From: Lysobacter concretionis Ko07 = DSM 16239
GTDB taxonomy: Bacteria; Pseudomonadota; Gammaproteobacteria; Xanthomonadales; Xanthomonadaceae
Length of the DNA: 64,000 nt
Direction of reading: 5' to 3'
NCBI RefSeq assembly: GCF_000768345.1
Contig: NZ_AVPS01000006.1
Coordinates: forward strand, 62,001 to 126,000
Numbering within the stretch: position 1 is the stretch's first letter; every line of letters begins with the position of its first letter. Of this stretch, positions 53,119 to 62,248 are shown piece by piece. The notes beneath the pieces are model-generated. The model had not been told where the DNA came from and searched no databases. It saw only the letters and a list, made by a program, of their open reading frames with translations. Both the position numbers and the translations under genes were made by a program.

Positions 53119-54264
53119 ATGTCTGTCATCAACACCAACGTGATGTCGCTGAACGCCCAGCGCAACCTCGGCGCCAACAGCGCCGATCTGGGCACGACCA
53201 TTCAGCGCCTTTCCTCGGGCCTGCGTATCAACAGCGCCAAGGACGACGCCGCCGGCCTCGCCATCTCGCAGCGCTTCACCACCCAGATCCGCGGCATGGA
53301 CCAGGCCGCCCGCAACGCCAACGACGGCATCTCGCTGGCGCAGACCGCCGAAGGCGCGATGGGCGAGATCGGCAACAACCTGCAGCGCATCCGTGAGCTG
53401 GCCGTGCAGTCGGCGAACGCCACCAACTCCAGCGACGATCGCGCAGCTCTGCAGAAGGAAGTCAACCAGCTGCTCAGCGAGATCGACCGTGTCGCCGACA
53501 CCACTAACTTCAACGGCACCAAGCTCCTGAACGGCGACGCCTCTTCGTTCGTGTTCCAAGTCGGCGCCAACGCGGGTGACACCATCACGGTCGACTCGAT
53601 GATCGACGCGAATATCGCTGCACTGGGTGGCACGATCAGTGTTTCTACCGCCGAGTCGAGCGGGATTTCGGGCCTCGGGACCGGCGCAGTCGTTGCCGGC
53701 TCGCTGACCATCAACGGCACTGATATTGGTCCGCTAGACGCGGTCGGCACCGCGTCGCAGCGAGCTGCGCAGGTGGCGAATGCGATCAACCACGTCTCGA
53801 CCGAAACCGGTGTCAACGCACGAATCAATGAGTCGACGGGCAAACTCGAGCTTTCGTCCGGCGCGACCATCACTATGGGCGGCACCGATGACGGCACTCT
53901 CACGGGTTTCGACGGCGCAGGAGCTGCGGTCTCCACAGACGCCACTCACACCGGAATCGCGACGCTCGATATCAGTTCCTACGCCGGCGCCGAACTGGCG
54001 ATGAAGCAAATCGACGCCGCCATGAAAGAAGTCAACGACGGTCGCGCAGATCTCGGTGCCGTGCAGAACCGCTTCTCGTCGGTGGTGACCAACCTGCAGA
54101 CCAGCTCGGAGAACCTCTCCGCAGCCCGCAGCCGGATCATGGACGCCGACTACGCCAAGGAAACCGCCAACCTGAGCCGCACCCAGATCCTGGCCCAGGC
54201 CGGTACTGCGATGCTGGCCCAGGCCAACCAGGTGCCGCAGAACGTGCTCAGCCTGCTGCGTTGA
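53119..54264 (+). CDS. fliC: Flagellin
   Basis: A 381-residue flagellin, the filament subunit. The conserved N-terminal D0/D1 region runs to about 165 (MSVINTNVMSLNAQRNLGAN, LSSGLRINSAKDDAAGLAIS). The C-terminal D1/D0 is about 290-381 (MDADYAKETANLSRTQILAQ, AMLAQANQVPQNVLSLLR). The central variable domain (about 170-285) is visibly less G+C rich and uses codons rare in neighbouring genes. Transcribed from its own sigma-28 promoter and ended by a strong terminator. Only one flagellin gene is in the window. Confidence 0.98.
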   Translation: MSVINTNVMSLNAQRNLGANSADLGTTIQRLSSGLRINSAKDDAAGLAISQRFTTQIRGMDQAARNANDGISLAQTAEGAMGEIGNNLQRIRELAVQSANATNSSDDRAALQKEVNQLLSEIDRVADTTNFNGTKLLNGDASSFVFQVGANAGDTITVDSMIDANIAALGGTISVSTAESSGISGLGTGAVVAGSLTINGTDIGPLDAVGTASQRAAQVANAINHVSTETGVNARINESTGKLELSSGATITMGGTDDGTLTGFDGAGAAVSTDATHTGIATLDISSYAGAELAMKQIDAAMKEVNDGRADLGAVQNRFSSVVTNLQTSSENLSAARSRIMDADYAKETANLSRTQILAQAGTAMLAQANQVPQNVLSLLR

Positions 54265-54289
54265 TCGCTCCTCCCCTGGGAGCACCCCG

Positions 54290-54324
54290 ACCGGTCAGTG
54301 GCTCCCGCCACTGGCCGGTTTTTT
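54290..54324 (+). terminator. Rho-independent terminator after fliC
   Basis: ACCGGTCAGTGG pairs with CCACTGGCCGGT (one G-T pair) across a short loop, followed by six T residues, 25 bases after the fliC stop. Confidence 0.92.
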
Positions 54325-54347
54325 GTTTCTGCCCATGGCATCGCCAC

Positions 54348-54420
54348 GTAGGAGCGACGTCAGTCGCGAATGCACGGCGAAATCGGGCGTCAACGCATTC
54401 GCGACTGATGTCGCTCCTAT
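54348..54420. repeat. Paired REP element (REPIN) between fliC and fliD
   Basis: GTAGGAGCGACGTCAGTCGC (then GAATGC) and its inverted partner (GCATTCGCGACTGATGTCGC then TCCTAT) flank about 20 bases, so the 73-base unit folds into one long hairpin. Same family as the elements at 40605, 40787 and 48660. Confidence 0.9.
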
Positions 54421-54514
54421 GCCCACTTCCCTATCTCCCGCCAGCGGGATGGGAAGGAGCGGGAGACAAGCGGCCGGTCCACGGCAACCACGGTGATGCC
54501 GATCACGGAACCGC

Positions 54515-54541
54515 TAAAGGTTGGCCCGTCGTTGCCGTTAT
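54515..54541 (+). promoter_or_regulatory. Sigma-28 promoter of fliD
   Basis: TAAAGGTT-N11-GCCGTTAT matches the FliA consensus with correct spacing, about 113 bases before the fliD start. It would drive fliD, fliS and the FliT-like gene. Confidence 0.88.
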
Positions 54542-54653
54542 CTACATCGCAGGGGCGGCGCGCATGAAGCGCCGACAATCCACCGGAACGCTTCTTGCTT
54601 GATGCCGTTGGATCAACCGGACTGGCCGGTCAGATCGCCCCAAGGAGACGCAC

Positions 54654-55991
54654 GTGGCTACCATTTCCAATCCCGGTTTTTCCGCCGGCCTCAGCGGGCT
54701 GATTCCGCAGTTGGTCGCGGCCGAGCGCGCTCCCGGCGATGCGCGTTTCAACCGGATCGAAAGCACCGCCACCGCGCAGATTTCCGCGTTCGGAAAACTG
54801 TCCAGCGGACTGGCCGGGCTGCAGAGCACGCTGGCAAAGTTCGAGGGCACCGACGCGTCGCTGGGCCGCAAGGTCACTCTCGGCACGGACGCGGGCTTCA
54901 CCGCGACGGCGAACACCAAGGCCGCGCTGGGCAGCTACCAGATCTCGGTGGAAAGCCTGGCCACCGCCCACAAACTGCAATCCGCCGCCGTCGCCAAGGA
55001 CACCCAGCTCGGCCACGGCAGCCTGTCGATCACGGTCGGCGTCGGCGAGGCGATCGAGGTGGAGATTGCCGAGGGCAAGGGTTCGCTGGCCGATATCCGC
55101 GACGCCATCAACGCCCAGGCCGGCGGCAAGGGCGTGACCGCCACCCTCGTGCGCGGCGACGATGGCGACGTGCTGGTGTTGGCCTCGACCAAGACCGGTA
55201 GCGAGGGCCGCATGCAGATCACCACCACTGGCGATGGTCTGGGCGTACTTGCTACTGAAGGCGGCACCCTGAAGGTCGCCGATCCTGGCAATCAGGCGCA
55301 GATCGAGATCGACGGCATCCTCCACACCGGCAGCAGCAACCGCCTGGACGAGGTCATCGACGGGATCACCATCGACCTGACCAAGGCCAGGCCGGGCGAG
55401 ACGTTCTCGCTGTCGCTGACCTCCGACGCCAGCCCGCTGAAAGCCAGCATGCTGAGCTTCATCAGCGCCTACAACACCGCCCTGGGCGCCTTGCGCACGC
55501 AGAGCGCGGCGGGCGGCGAGAACAGCTCCGGCGCCGCCCTGAGCGGCGACTCCGCGCCGCGCACCATCACCCAGAGCCTGCGCGGCACGATCAGTGCCAA
55601 CTATTCGCAACTGGCCGAGCTGGGCCTGAAGACCGGGGTCGACGGTTCGCTCAGCCTGGACGGCAGCAAGTTCGATACCGTCATCGCCGCCGACCCCGAA
55701 GCCGTACAGCGCCTGCTCGGCGACGAGGGCGCCCTGCAGAAGCCGATGGCCGCCGCGCTCAAGTCCTACCTGGGTGACGACGGCATGATCAAGGGCCGCA
55801 CCGATGCGCTCAACTCGCGGCTGAAATCGCTCAAGACGGAGCGCGAGATGTTCGACCGCCGTATCAGCGACGTCGAAGCCCGCTACACGCGCCAGTTCAC
55901 GGCGCTGGACATGATGGTGTCGCAGATGCAGAGCACCAGCAGCTTCCTCACCCAGCAGCTGAGCCAGATCAGTCAGCTCAGACAATCCTGA
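54654..55991 (+). CDS. fliD: Flagellar filament cap protein FliD
   Basis: A 445-residue cap protein (HAP2), starting at GTG 54654 with AAGGAG upstream. GFSAGLSGLIPQLVAAERAP and the flagellin-hook IN motif-like region near about 75-150 are recognisable. GIDGILHTGSSNRLDEVIDG-type sequence (EIDGILHTGSSNRLDEVIDG) and the C-terminal coiled coil (RISDVEARYTRQFTALDMMV, SSFLTQQLSQI) are typical. It directs flagellin folding at the tip. Confidence 0.95.
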   Translation: MATISNPGFSAGLSGLIPQLVAAERAPGDARFNRIESTATAQISAFGKLSSGLAGLQSTLAKFEGTDASLGRKVTLGTDAGFTATANTKAALGSYQISVESLATAHKLQSAAVAKDTQLGHGSLSITVGVGEAIEVEIAEGKGSLADIRDAINAQAGGKGVTATLVRGDDGDVLVLASTKTGSEGRMQITTTGDGLGVLATEGGTLKVADPGNQAQIEIDGILHTGSSNRLDEVIDGITIDLTKARPGETFSLSLTSDASPLKASMLSFISAYNTALGALRTQSAAGGENSSGAALSGDSAPRTITQSLRGTISANYSQLAELGLKTGVDGSLSLDGSKFDTVIAADPEAVQRLLGDEGALQKPMAAALKSYLGDDGMIKGRTDALNSRLKSLKTEREMFDRRISDVEARYTRQFTALDMMVSQMQSTSSFLTQQLSQISQLRQS

Positions 55992-55998
55992 GACCGCC

Positions 55999-56415
55999 AT
56001 GCATAGCGCCCGCAACTACGCCAACCAGTACCGCCAGACCAGCGTCAACAGCGCGGTGCTGGACGCCAGTCCGCACCAGCTGGTTGCCCTGATGCTGGCC
56101 GGTGCGCGCGAACGCGCCCGCCTGGCCATCGCCTGCCTGGAACGCGGCGACCTGCCGCGCAAGTCGCAGGCCATCAGCGACGCCAGCGCGATCATCGGTG
56201 GCCTCAACGGCGCGCTCGACATGAAGGCCGGCGGCGAGATCGCCGATGGCCTGCAGGCGCTGTACGACTACGCGCAGCGCCGCCTGCTGGAAGCCAACAT
56301 CGGCAACGACCGCGCGCCGCTGGAAGAGATCGACAGCCTGCTGGGTGACATCGAATCCGCCTGGTGCGCGATTGCCCCGGGCCAGCCGGCCGCCACGACC
56401 GGCACCCAGCAGTGA
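55999..56415 (+). CDS. fliS: Flagellin chaperone FliS
   Basis: A 138-residue four-helix chaperone that keeps FliC unpolymerised before export. Typical segments are YANQYRQTSVNSAVLDASPH, QLVALMLAGARERARLAIAC and GLNGALDMKAGGEIADGLQA with LYDYAQRRLLEANI. It starts seven bases after fliD. Confidence 0.95.
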   Translation: MHSARNYANQYRQTSVNSAVLDASPHQLVALMLAGARERARLAIACLERGDLPRKSQAISDASAIIGGLNGALDMKAGGEIADGLQALYDYAQRRLLEANIGNDRAPLEEIDSLLGDIESAWCAIAPGQPAATTGTQQ

Positions 56416-56420
56416 ATGCG

Positions 56421-56708
56421 ATGGTGACCCCGACCCTGCCCGCCGCCGCCATCCGCGAGGCACTGGAAGCCGACGACCTGGAAACCGCGATGGGCCTGAT
56501 CTCCCACCACGAGCGCGATGTCCGTGCTGCGCTGGAGAAGGCAGGCGCCGCCGACCACGACTATTCCGGCTGGCAGGCGCTGCTGGCCGAGCAACGCGCG
56601 CTGCTGGAACAACTGCAGACCGCGCGCACCGACGCATCCGATGCGCTGCAGCGACTGAAAGGCAACCGCCGCAGCGTGCAGGCCTACCAGACCGGCAGCG
56701 CAAGATGA
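56421..56708 (+). CDS. FliT-like small helical protein
   Basis: A 95-residue, mostly helical protein (a GTG at 56412 overlapping the fliS stop is an alternative start). ALLAEQRALLEQLQTARTDA and SDALQRLKGNRRSVQAYQ resemble the C-terminal part of FliT chaperones, which cap FliD before export and sit after fliS. Sequence similarity is weak and the assignment rests on position. The stop overlaps the next start by four bases. Confidence 0.65.
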   Translation: MVTPTLPAAAIREALEADDLETAMGLISHHERDVRAALEKAGAADHDYSGWQALLAEQRALLEQLQTARTDASDALQRLKGNRRSVQAYQTGSAR

Positions 56709-57280
56709 ATGCCGACAACGCCCGCGCACTGGTATTCGGCGACACTCTGGCGTGCGAGGAAACCCGACCGGCGACCTTCGTCCCCGGCGCGCTGGATGCC
56801 AACGCCCTGCGCGTGGCCTGCCTGCGCAGCGATGCCCTGCTGCGCGCGATCGCGGTGGTCGAGGACAGCCGCAACGAGGACGGCGAGGAGCGCAGCACGC
56901 AGGAACTGGCGATGCAGCGGGTGGAAGCCAAGCTCGACCTGCTGACCGCGCTGGTCGCCACCCTGGTCAACAGCCAGGAGCCGCACGACCCGCCGCAACC
57001 GATCCGCTGGTCGGCGCTGGGCGTGTGCCTGGCCGTGGACACCGCCACCGCAAGCACGGCGACGCCGGGCACCGTCGGCATGTTCCGGGTGCAGCCCTGC
57101 GACTGGTTGCCGGAAGCGTTGCAATTGCCCGCGACCGTGCTGGCCAGCGTCGCCGACGGGGACGGCCATCACCTGTGGCTGCGCTTCCAGTCATTGCCGC
57201 CCACACTGTCCGCCGCGCTGGAACGCCATCTGTTCCGCGTGCACCGGCGCGCGATCGCCGAGTCCCGCCGCCCGCGCTGA
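56705..57280 (+). CDS. Atypical PilZ-like protein
   Basis: A 191-residue protein following the FliT-like gene with ATGA overlap. The N-terminal half is helical (RVEAKLDLLTALVATLVNS). The C-terminal half (about 95-185) is probably a PilZ-type barrel with IRWSALGVCLAV standing where DxSxxG would be. The RxxxR motif is missing and the Asp is replaced, so cyclic di-GMP binding is doubtful. Related atypical PilZ proteins are encoded at this place in xanthomonad flagellar clusters, as I recall. Confidence 0.65.
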   Translation: MNADNARALVFGDTLACEETRPATFVPGALDANALRVACLRSDALLRAIAVVEDSRNEDGEERSTQELAMQRVEAKLDLLTALVATLVNSQEPHDPPQPIRWSALGVCLAVDTATASTATPGTVGMFRVQPCDWLPEALQLPATVLASVADGDGHHLWLRFQSLPPTLSAALERHLFRVHRRAIAESRRPR

Positions 57281-57328
57281 GCGACCGGTGCGGATTGCAT
57301 CACCACCAACTCGGTCCTGGCTCCGGAC

Positions 57329-57399
57329 TCCCTTCTCCCGCCTGCTGGAGAAGAGCCTGCCCCGGACCCGATCCGGGGTGCCCGAAGGGCGGATGAGGG
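57329..57399. repeat. CTTCTCCCGC-type intergenic repeat
   Basis: TCCCTTCTCCCGCCTGCTGG with AGAAG, then GGTGCCCGAAGGGCGGATGA with GGG, is a variant of a repeat common in Xanthomonadaceae intergenic DNA. A small insert containing CCCCGGACCCGATCCGGGG splits it here. The rest of the 57281-57623 spacer before rpoN shows no gene; TATATGAATGG near 57597 is its only A+T-rich patch. Confidence 0.65.
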
Positions 57400-57623
57400 C
57401 AAACGCGACCACCCATGCGACGAATGCGTCCCCGCGCGAAATGCCCCTGCCGGAACGACGGAAACCCGACGTCTGGCCGAAGCATCCGCCGCAGTGCCCT
57501 TTTCCGGCCATCAACTGACCGAGGTCACGGACAGGGCTCTCTTCCTTCATGCATGATTCATACCACTCGCCATGCCGGAAACCGGACATGGCCCGGTATA
57601 TGAATGGGTGAAAGGGGGAAGCT

Positions 57624-59057
57624 GTGAAACAGGTCGCTCGTGCGCAGCTTGCGCAGACCGTCAATCTCACGCCGCAGCTGCTGCAGTCGATCCGGCTGCT
57701 GCAGTTGACGGCGCCGCAGCTGGAGCAGGAGCTGCTGCAGGCGCTGGCGCTCAATCCGATGCTGGAGCAGGACGAGGACAACGAGGTCGGCGAGACCGAG
57801 ATCGACGCGCGCGACGCCCACGACGACGTGGCTGCACTGGAAGCCGCGGCCTGGGACGAGTTGCCCGAGCCGATGCACAGCGCGCCGATGTCCAGCGGTG
57901 GCAGCAGTGACGACGACGGCATCGCCCGCATCGCCGCCGGCAGCTCCACCGATCCACGCGTGCGCCTGCTGCAGGAACTGACGCTGGACTGGGACCTGGC
58001 CGACCTGCGCCTGGCCCAGTGGTGGCTGGACCACTGCGACGACCGCGGCTATCTGGAGCAGCCGCTGGACGAGTTGACCCTTGCCGGCGCGCATGCCCTG
58101 TCCGTCCCGCGACAGGACCTGCAGACCGTGCGCCTGCGCCTGCTGCACGGCCCCTGGCCGGGCATGGCCGCCGTCGACGCGGCCGAGTGCCTGCGCGCGC
58201 AACTGGCCCGGCAACGCCAGCAGGCGCGACGCACCGATGCCGGCGCGGCCGCCACTTACGACCTTGCCGACCGCATCCTGACCCGCCACATCGACCTGCT
58301 GGCCGCGCACGACCATGCCGCGCTGGCCAAGGCGCTGGGCGTGCCCCGTGATGCGATCGACCGCGCGGCCGGCCTGATCCTCACCCTGAGCCCCAGCGCG
58401 ATCGAGGAACCCGCCGATGCCGTCGCGGCCTACATCACTCCCGACGTGGTGGTGCGCTTTCTTGGCGGGGAATGGCGGGTGGCCCTGAACGGCCGCGCCA
58501 CACCGCGCATCCGCGTCGCCGCCCATTGCGAGCGCGCGCTGGCCGGCGCGCCGGGCGACCAGAGCGCGCTGCGCGGCCTGCTCGACGAAGCCCGCTGGCT
58601 GGTGCGCGGCGTGGCGATGCGCAACGACACCCTGCTGCGCACCGCGCAGGTGCTGGCCGAGCGCCAGCGCGGCTTCCTGGAACGCGGCGACGAGGCCATC
58701 GCGCCGCTGACCCTGCGCGAGGTCGCCGACGCGATCGGCATGCACGAGTCCACTGTCTCGCGCATCACCACCGGCAAGTACATCCAGACCCCGCGCGGCA
58801 CGTTCGAGCTCAAGCGCCTGTTCGCGGTGCGGCTGGACGGCGCGACGGTGTCCGGTGCGGCGGTCAAGGCGATGGTCAAGCGCCTGATCGACGCCGAGCC
58901 ATCGCACGCGCCGCTGGCCGACGACACCATCGCCGGTCTGCTCGAGCGCCAGGGCGTGCGCATCGCGCGACGCACCGTGGCCAAATACCGCGACCAGCTT
59001 TCCATCGGTCCCGCGCGCTCACGCCAGCGCCCGGCCCCTTCCGCCATCACCGGCTGA
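57624..59057 (+). CDS. rpoN: RNA polymerase sigma-54 factor (flagellar copy)
   Basis: A 477-residue sigma-54. Region I (LAQTVNLTPQLLQSIRLLQL and LNPMLEQDE) binds activators, an acidic region II follows, and the core-binding and HTH regions include DAIGMHESTVSRITTGKYIQ. The RpoN box ARRTVAKYR is at 448-456, with a 21-residue tail. GTG start at 57624 with GGGGGAA upstream. Its place inside the flagellar cluster corresponds to the second xanthomonad copy (RpoN2). It should recognise the GG-N10-GC promoters of flgB and fliE. Confidence 0.96.
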   Translation: MKQVARAQLAQTVNLTPQLLQSIRLLQLTAPQLEQELLQALALNPMLEQDEDNEVGETEIDARDAHDDVAALEAAAWDELPEPMHSAPMSSGGSSDDDGIARIAAGSSTDPRVRLLQELTLDWDLADLRLAQWWLDHCDDRGYLEQPLDELTLAGAHALSVPRQDLQTVRLRLLHGPWPGMAAVDAAECLRAQLARQRQQARRTDAGAAATYDLADRILTRHIDLLAAHDHAALAKALGVPRDAIDRAAGLILTLSPSAIEEPADAVAAYITPDVVVRFLGGEWRVALNGRATPRIRVAAHCERALAGAPGDQSALRGLLDEARWLVRGVAMRNDTLLRTAQVLAERQRGFLERGDEAIAPLTLREVADAIGMHESTVSRITTGKYIQTPRGTFELKRLFAVRLDGATVSGAAVKAMVKRLIDAEPSHAPLADDTIAGLLERQGVRIARRTVAKYRDQLSIGPARSRQRPAPSAITG

Positions 59058-59073
59058 CCCGGAGTAGCACCTG

Positions 59074-59474
59074 ATGCGCAATCTCAACGTCCTGCTGGTC
59101 GACGATCACGAAGGTTTCATCAATGCGGCCAAACGCCACCTGCGGCGGCTGGAATGGATCACCGTGGTCGGCTCGGCCGGCAACGGCATCGAGGCGATCG
59201 CCCAGTGCGAGGCGCTGCACCCCGATGCGGTGTTGATGGACCTGGCCATGCCGGAGATGGGCGGGCTGCAGGCCACGCGCCTGATCAAGGCCCAGGACGA
59301 GCCGCCCTACGTGGTGATCGCCAGCCATTTCGACGACGCCGAACACCGCGAGCACGCCCAGCGCGCCGGCGCGGATGCGTTCGTCAGCAAACTGTCCTAC
59401 CTCCACGACGTGGTGCCGTTGCTGGAAGCGCTGGCCGGCACCCTCGCCATCGAGCCGGCCACCCAGGTTCTGCC

Positions 59475-59478
<4 letters not shown>
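59074..59478 (+). CDS. Receiver-only response regulator
   Basis: A 134-residue single receiver domain with phosphoacceptor Asp in VLMDLAMPEMGG, the acidic pair in LLVDDHEGF and Lys in DAFVSKLSY; the Thr/Ser position reads VIASHFDD. It has no output domain. It lies 16 bases after rpoN and overlaps the FleQ-like activator by four bases, so all three are one unit. In xanthomonads such a stand-alone receiver in this position has been linked to FleQ control; that is family context, not visible here. Confidence 0.88.
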
Positions 59479-60917
<1,439 letters not shown>

Positions 60918-60929
60918 GGCATGAAGTGA

Positions 60930-61025
60930 ATGGGACAAGCCGGTAATCCGGCGGTCAAGCGGTGCATCCGCGATGGCATGGTGACTGTGGATGGCAAACC
61001 GATCGACCGGTTCCGGATTGACTGA
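60930..61025 (+). other. Short open frame after fleQ, doubtful
   Basis: A 31-codon frame (starts MGQAGNPAVKRC, ends DGKPIDRFRID) follows fleQ by 12 bases. It has no ribosome binding site and no recognised family. It may be a remnant of a larger gene or chance. Confidence 0.2.
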
Positions 61026-61721
61026 CGCAGTTTAGAGCGACTTGGTTTTTCTCGTCATTCCCGCGAAGGCGGGAATCCAGCGCCTTCGCTTTTAACTGTT
61101 GCATGGCGATGAATAGCGCTGCGTGCGTAAAAAGCAGCTTCGGCAGGTTGCGCGAAGGGAGGCCCGTGCCGGGGGCGATTGCTCACCCCTCGGTCAGGGC
61201 GTCCTGCCCTGACTCGGGGACGCAGACCCGCTCCGCGGTCCGGCCCGGCGCAGCGCGCCGGGCGTTCACGCGACCCGCGCGGCGATGCCGCGCAAACGGG
61301 CCGCGCTCACCCATGGCCTGCTTTCCGCAATACCCCCGGCACCGGCCTCCCGCGTAGATATCCGAACTTTTGAGGCAAGGGTCAAAGCGGAATGCCTTTT
61401 TTGAAGCCTTGCCATCTGAGCTTGCCGGGGAATGGGTCAAACAACGAAATGCCCTCCGGTAAAACCCCGATACCAAAGCGCTGCCACCACAGTCTGAACT
61501 GACGCCCCATGTTTCCGAAGCCAGCGCAACGATCCGCTGAAGGCGTCCTGCGGGGTGGTTGCGTAGAGCGGGCATGGATGCCCGCGGCCCCGAGTCGGCC
61601 AGGGATGGCCGATCGAGGGGAGGAGCAACTACCCCACAGGGCGCATTCAGCAGCGCGCCAAAGATCGAATCCGATGCCTTGGCCTTTGCCGGACACCAAT
61701 GCCGGAATCCCGGCGCGCCAC
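61026..61721. other. Gene-poor spacer before fliE
   Basis: No convincing gene lies in these 700 bases. A palindromic GTCATTCCCGCGAAGGCGGG element lies at 61053-61082. A G+C-extreme block (61180-61330) contains CCCGGCGCAGCGCGCCGGGC-type palindromes. Two short A+T-richer stretches, including CCTTTTTTGAAGCC (61391-61404), follow. A minus-strand frame (61382-61855) runs through the fliE promoter and start, so it is probably spurious. The spacer separates the regulator genes from the fliE operon. Confidence 0.5.
61053..61082. repeat. GTCATTCCCGCG-type palindromic repeat
   Basis: CGTCATTCCCGCGAAGGCGG (then GAATCCAGCG) contains the perfect stem ATTCCCGC/GCGGGAAT. It belongs to the same family as the elements in the flgE-flgF spacer and at flgH. 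Confidence 0.8.
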
Positions 61722-61736
61722 TGGCACACCGCTTGC
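61722..61736 (+). promoter_or_regulatory. Sigma-54 promoter of fliE-fliF-fliG
   Basis: TGGCACACCGCTTGC matches the consensus with GG-N10-GC exact. A start about 12 bases downstream leaves a 30-base leader to the fliE ATG. Confidence 0.9.
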
Positions 61737-61776
61737 ATCGTCAGGCGCAGTTGACCTGACAGCCTGAAACCCGGCC

Positions 61777-62148
61777 ATGACCGACGCGATTTCCTCGATC
61801 CTCTCCCAGATCCGTGCGCACCAGATGCACGCGGGTGGCCGTCTGGGCGATGCACCGGCGGGCAACGCGATCAGCCCCGGTGCGATCAACCCCGGTGGCA
61901 TCGGGCAGGCAGAGGGGATAAAGGGGCCGGGCTTCTCGGAAACGCTGAACAACGCACTCGACAACGTCAGCCGCGCGCAGAACCACGCGGGGCAGATGCA
62001 GCAGGCGTTCGAGATGGGCGACCCGCGCGCGGACCTGGCTCGGGTGATGGTCGCGATGCAGCAGTCATCGGTGGCCTTCAAGGCCACCGCCGAAGTGCGC
62101 AACCGTCTGGTGCAGGCGTACCAGGACGTGATGAACATGCCGATATGA
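61777..62148 (+). CDS. fliE: Flagellar hook-basal body protein FliE
   Basis: A 123-residue protein joining the MS ring to the rod. The C-terminal half is conserved (GFSETLNNALDNVSRAQNHA, QQAFEMGDPRADLARVMVAM and the end VRNRLVQAYQDVMNMPI). The N-terminal part is Gly/Pro/Ala-rich and variable. First gene behind the sigma-54 promoter. Confidence 0.95.
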   Translation: MTDAISSILSQIRAHQMHAGGRLGDAPAGNAISPGAINPGGIGQAEGIKGPGFSETLNNALDNVSRAQNHAGQMQQAFEMGDPRADLARVMVAMQQSSVAFKATAEVRNRLVQAYQDVMNMPI

Positions 62149-62248
62149 CGGCGCCGATCGCCTTGGCCGGGCGACAGGCCCGCACGCTTTCGCCACATGG
62201 CCTCCGTAACCCGGCACGCCGCAGACCAGCATTCCCGAGAACGCACCG

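Noticed and set aside
61382-61855. Minus-strand frame in the fleQ-fliE gap
   Set aside because: It runs through the fliE start and the sigma-54 promoter and lacks a ribosome binding site; treated as spurious.
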